The translations under genes were made by a program, and so were the position numbers. Positions 55,216-56,665 of a DNA stretch of 56,665 nucleotides are shown piece after piece. A model generated the notes under the pieces. That model worked only from the letters and a program-made list of their open reading frames with translations. It had not been told where the DNA came from and made no database searches. This DNA comes from Candidatus Fermentithermobacillaceae bacterium (GTDB lineage: Bacteria > Bacillota > Sulfobacillia > Fermentithermobacillales > Fermentithermobacillaceae). Numbering within the stretch: the first letter of the stretch is position 1; every line of letters begins with the position of its first letter. The DNA lies in the NCBI GenBank assembly GCA_012837895.1, contig DUQH01000080.1, forward strand, positions 1-56,665, written 5' to 3'.

Positions 55216-55279
55216 AAATAACTCCTCCTATTGCAGCCAAGAAATATCGGTTCGGAAGATTTCTGAAACTCGCCTGACT

Positions 55280-55292
55280 GTCCGATTCGGAC
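55280..55292. repeat. Palindrome at the predicted start site of the NlpC/P60 gene
   Basis: GTCCGA-T-TCGGAC, perfect and 13 bp long, at the predicted transcription start of the minus-strand gene; operator-like. Confidence 0.5.
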
Positions 55293-55298
55293 TCTAGA

Positions 55299-55304
55299 AG
55301 TATA
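55299..55304 (-). promoter_or_regulatory. Predicted -10 element of the NlpC/P60 gene
   Basis: TATACT on the minus strand (plus AGTATA). No good -35 is seen because tandem repeats occupy that position, which suggests activator-dependent transcription. Confidence 0.45.
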
Positions 55305-55306
55305 TT

Positions 55307-55354
55307 GCTGAATGTGCTTGTTGAATGTGTGCTGAATGTGATCGTTGAATGTGT
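55307..55354. repeat. Two tandem 24-bp repeats
   Basis: Two 24-bp copies (55307-55330 and 55331-55354) differ only at two bases in the CTT/ATC spacer. Each holds GCTGAATGTG and GTTGAATGTG, so four copies of G(C/T)TGAATGTG lie in a row, immediately upstream of the -10 element of the minus-strand NlpC/P60 gene. Confidence 0.75.
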
Positions 55355-55501
55355 GTTGTGAATAAGTCTTCAAACTCTGGATGGGCAGTCATGTTCAATT
55401 CTCTAGTTCTCCCGTCACGGGACAAACACCTTCTCATAGGGATCCAACTATATCCTATTGGGGTCTTGTCCTCATGATGTTTCTGATCGTGGTTCTAGGT
55501 G

Positions 55502-55694
55502 AAAAAAGCCCCCATACCCGCAAAAATACCCCCGCGCGACTCCTTATCCGGCTGATGGCAAGCAAGGAGCAAATCATAAGAAATCAAGGCTTCCTGCAAA
55601 ACGAAAAGGCGTTTTAGACGCATTTTAAGCCCTTTTATATGTGGGATAGGTATCTTAGGTCATGACACACCCAAACGAGCTTATGGAGGGCTAT
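55502..55694 (-). ncRNA. Candidate structured non-coding RNA (or MITE remnant)
   Basis: On the minus strand an extended -10 (TGC-TATAAT, plus 55701-55709) precedes a ~190-base segment whose ends pair: AGCCC-t-CCATA (plus 55682-55692) with TATGGGGGCT (plus 55507-55516), then CTCGT with GCGGG. Inside, CCTATCC (55644-55650) pairs with GGATAAGG (55542-55549), and GCAGGAAGC with GCTCCTTGC forms a hairpin. The 3' arm runs into TTTTTT. The size and long closing stem recall 6S RNA, but I cannot confirm a family. The same pairing could be terminal inverted repeats of a 186-bp MITE. The rest of 55216-56158 has no convincing gene. Confidence 0.4.
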
Positions 55695-56012
55695 GAACGT
55701 ATTATAGCAGTTAGGGCCACTAAACAGCCCGTGCCGGCCTCGGGATCGCCCCGTTCCGGGCAACATGGAAGGGAAAACAGGGCCAAGCTCACCCAATAAG
55801 GAGACCAATCCTGTTTGATCCGGTTCCGATGATGCATCCGCCGGAGGCGCCCAGGGGACAGTGTGCGCTGGAAACAGCGAAGTTCGTTTTCAGCACCAGC
55901 CGGTTTCAGCAACGGTCTCAGCAGCCCTTCCCAGCAGGTGTGATGTCTCACGGAATAGGGGACTGGGGTGTGTTCCGGAATGTGTCTTGTGGAGCCGGGA
56001 TTTTTCCATTCA

Positions 56013-56040
56013 ACGTCCGATAATATACATTATGTTAACT
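56013..56040 (+). other. dif: dif chromosome-dimer resolution site (XerC/XerD)
   Basis: The XerC arm ACGTCCGATAA (56013-56023), central hexamer TATACA (56024-56029) and XerD arm TTATGTTAACT (56030-56040) match known dif sites: recalled B. subtilis dif arms are ACTTCCTAGAA, TATATA and TTATGTAAACT (23 of 28 positions equal), and the E. coli XerD arm is TTATGTTAAAT. It is intergenic and lies beyond lexA, as in B. subtilis. It marks the replication terminus, where XerCD with the FtsK/SpoIIIE translocase resolves chromosome dimers. Confidence 0.9.
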
Positions 56041-56158
56041 AAGATCTTATCCAAGGTAGAGGCCTTATTCGGGCATGTGAAAAGCCCTGGATGTTATTCC
56101 GGGGCCATTTATGTCCAAACTGGTCTGATCTGAATGGACTCTAGTCGTGTAGTCTTTG

Positions 56159-56644
56159 TCAGTCTGAGAGTCCGAACGACTCCCAGAAAGCTTTGAAAGC
56201 TTCCACTGCTTGATTGTAAGCAGCTTCTTTTTCAGCTAATTGCTGTTCGCTTATCTCGCCGTCTCTATAAAGCACCTTAGCTAGTTCAAACTCAAGTTTC
56301 TTTATCTGGTATTCCTGCTTCATCAGAGTGCCTTCAATAGCGCCTATGGAGTTGCTGTAAGCCATCGACTGTTCACCCGGCGGCATAGAAACCTCCCTGA
56401 GCATGCCTACCCTTTCCATGGCGTTGGCCAGGGAAAATCTGGTATTGAAGGTGTAGCTTACATCCTCGTCAGGATGAACCGGCTGGAGCTCTTCTTCTAT
56501 GGAAGGTTCCATGGCTACAGGCTCCTTTTGAGCTTGCGGTGCTTCTGTGGTGCATCCGGATACAGCCAGTGCCAGTACTACAAGGCAAGTTGTTAGCCAA
56601 AGCAAGTGCGTCTTTTTCAGCAGAATCACCTCCAAACTGGTCAC
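56159..56644 (-). CDS. Small lipoprotein of unknown function
   Basis: A lipoprotein of up to 161 residues: hydrophobic signal (LLWLTTCLVVLALAVSGC) with lipobox Cys, then a Glu/Pro-rich linker and a helical C-terminal domain (KQEYQIKKLEFELAKVLYRD). I do not recognise a family. The start is unclear: GTG 56644 gives the longest form, but a strong TTGGAGGTGATT site lies just inside and points to a CTG at 56623 or 56620 (LLKKTHLLWL), which would give a normal signal peptide. It is the last gene in the window, 118 bases beyond dif. Confidence 0.75.
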   Translation of the reverse strand: MTSLEVILLKKTHLLWLTTCLVVLALAVSGCTTEAPQAQKEPVAMEPSIEEELQPVHPDEDVSYTFNTRFSLANAMERVGMLREVSMPPGEQSMAYSNSIGAIEGTLMKQEYQIKKLEFELAKVLYRDGEISEQQLAEKEAAYNQAVEAFKAFWESFGLSD

Positions 56645-56665
56645 GTATGTACGACCCCAAGCTGG

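Noticed and set aside
55381-55617. Plus-strand 78-residue open frame with a short hydrophobic segment
   Set aside because: No ribosome binding site, no family resemblance, and it overlaps the better-supported antisense structured segment.
55720-55830. Possible cobalamin riboswitch because of GGAGACC and GGCCACT
   Set aside because: Other conserved blocks of the aptamer are missing and no gene follows on that strand.
55691-55951. Minus-strand 86-residue open frame
   Set aside because: Arg/Cys-rich odd composition, no start signals and no similarity; likely chance in GC-rich non-coding DNA.
23585-56040. A mobile element bounded by dif and the dif-like repeat
   Set aside because: The 32 kb between them is core genome in conserved order and contains no integrase.

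Overview
The window looks like a chromosomal segment of a spore-forming Bacillota (Firmicutes), most likely an anaerobic Clostridia- or Limnochordia-like lineage. Signs are spoVS, a SpoVK-type AAA ATPase, strong AGGAGG-type ribosome binding sites, TTG/GTG starts, NAD-linked PyrD/PyrK, an ADP-forming acyl-CoA synthetase and a PyrR attenuator. Most of it is core genome. Gene order from cinA-recA through rny-ymdB-spoVS-miaB-mutSL-miaA-hfq-spoVK-hflX-ynbB to lexA follows the terminus-proximal order of Bacillus subtilis, and a clear XerC/XerD dif site lies at 56013-56040, so the right end is the replication terminus.

Layout. 1-2541: 3' part of a DUF1893 gene, an OFA-type MFS transporter and an IclR regulator, apparently a small catabolic module. 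2684-7419: pyrimidine operon pyrR-pyrB-pyrC-pyrK-pyrD behind a promoter, PyrR-binding leader and intrinsic terminator. 7444-9177 (minus): rqcH. 9252-18057: small unknown protein, Cof-type HAD phosphatase, M20 amidohydrolase, UPF0182 membrane protein, asnS, RodZ-like protein and a D,D-carboxypeptidase. 18074-22395 (minus): degenerate polysaccharide-deacetylase-like protein and the mrfA-mrfB DNA repair pair. 22515-29204: spore/cell-wall amidase, a single-pass membrane protein coupled to a short FtsH-like protease, cinA, thpR, recA, recX. 29444-33778: rny, unknown gene, ymdB, spoVS, PHP phosphoesterase. 33779-36157 (minus): tiny basic ORF and ADP-forming acyl-CoA synthetase. 36352-47519: MerR-like coiled-coil protein, then tRNA sulfur-modification genes (ttcA, nifZ-type desulfurase, thiI, miaB), mutS-mutL, miaA, hfq. 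47623-52374: YHS protein, SpoVK-like ATPase, hflX, ynbB-like PLP enzyme, lexA. 52601-56644: acidic small protein, LysM protein, NlpC/P60 lipoprotein, about 0.9 kb without a convincing gene that holds dif, and a small lipoprotein.

The genes fall into pyrimidine synthesis, genome maintenance (recA, recX, lexA, mutSL, mrfAB), RNA processing and tRNA modification (rny, ymdB, hfq, ttcA, thiI, miaAB), sporulation/cell wall, and proteolysis/ribosome rescue. The best leads for new biology are non-coding: the dif neighbourhood with a possible structured RNA or MITE and a repeat-rich promoter in front of the NlpC/P60 gene; XerD-arm-like tandem repeats near 23.6 kb; an intrinsic terminator in the rny leader; and a T8 tract that may move the PHP gene between frames. 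The coupled membrane-protein/FtsH-like pair is the best protein lead. No rRNA, tRNA, CRISPR array or intact mobile element was seen.
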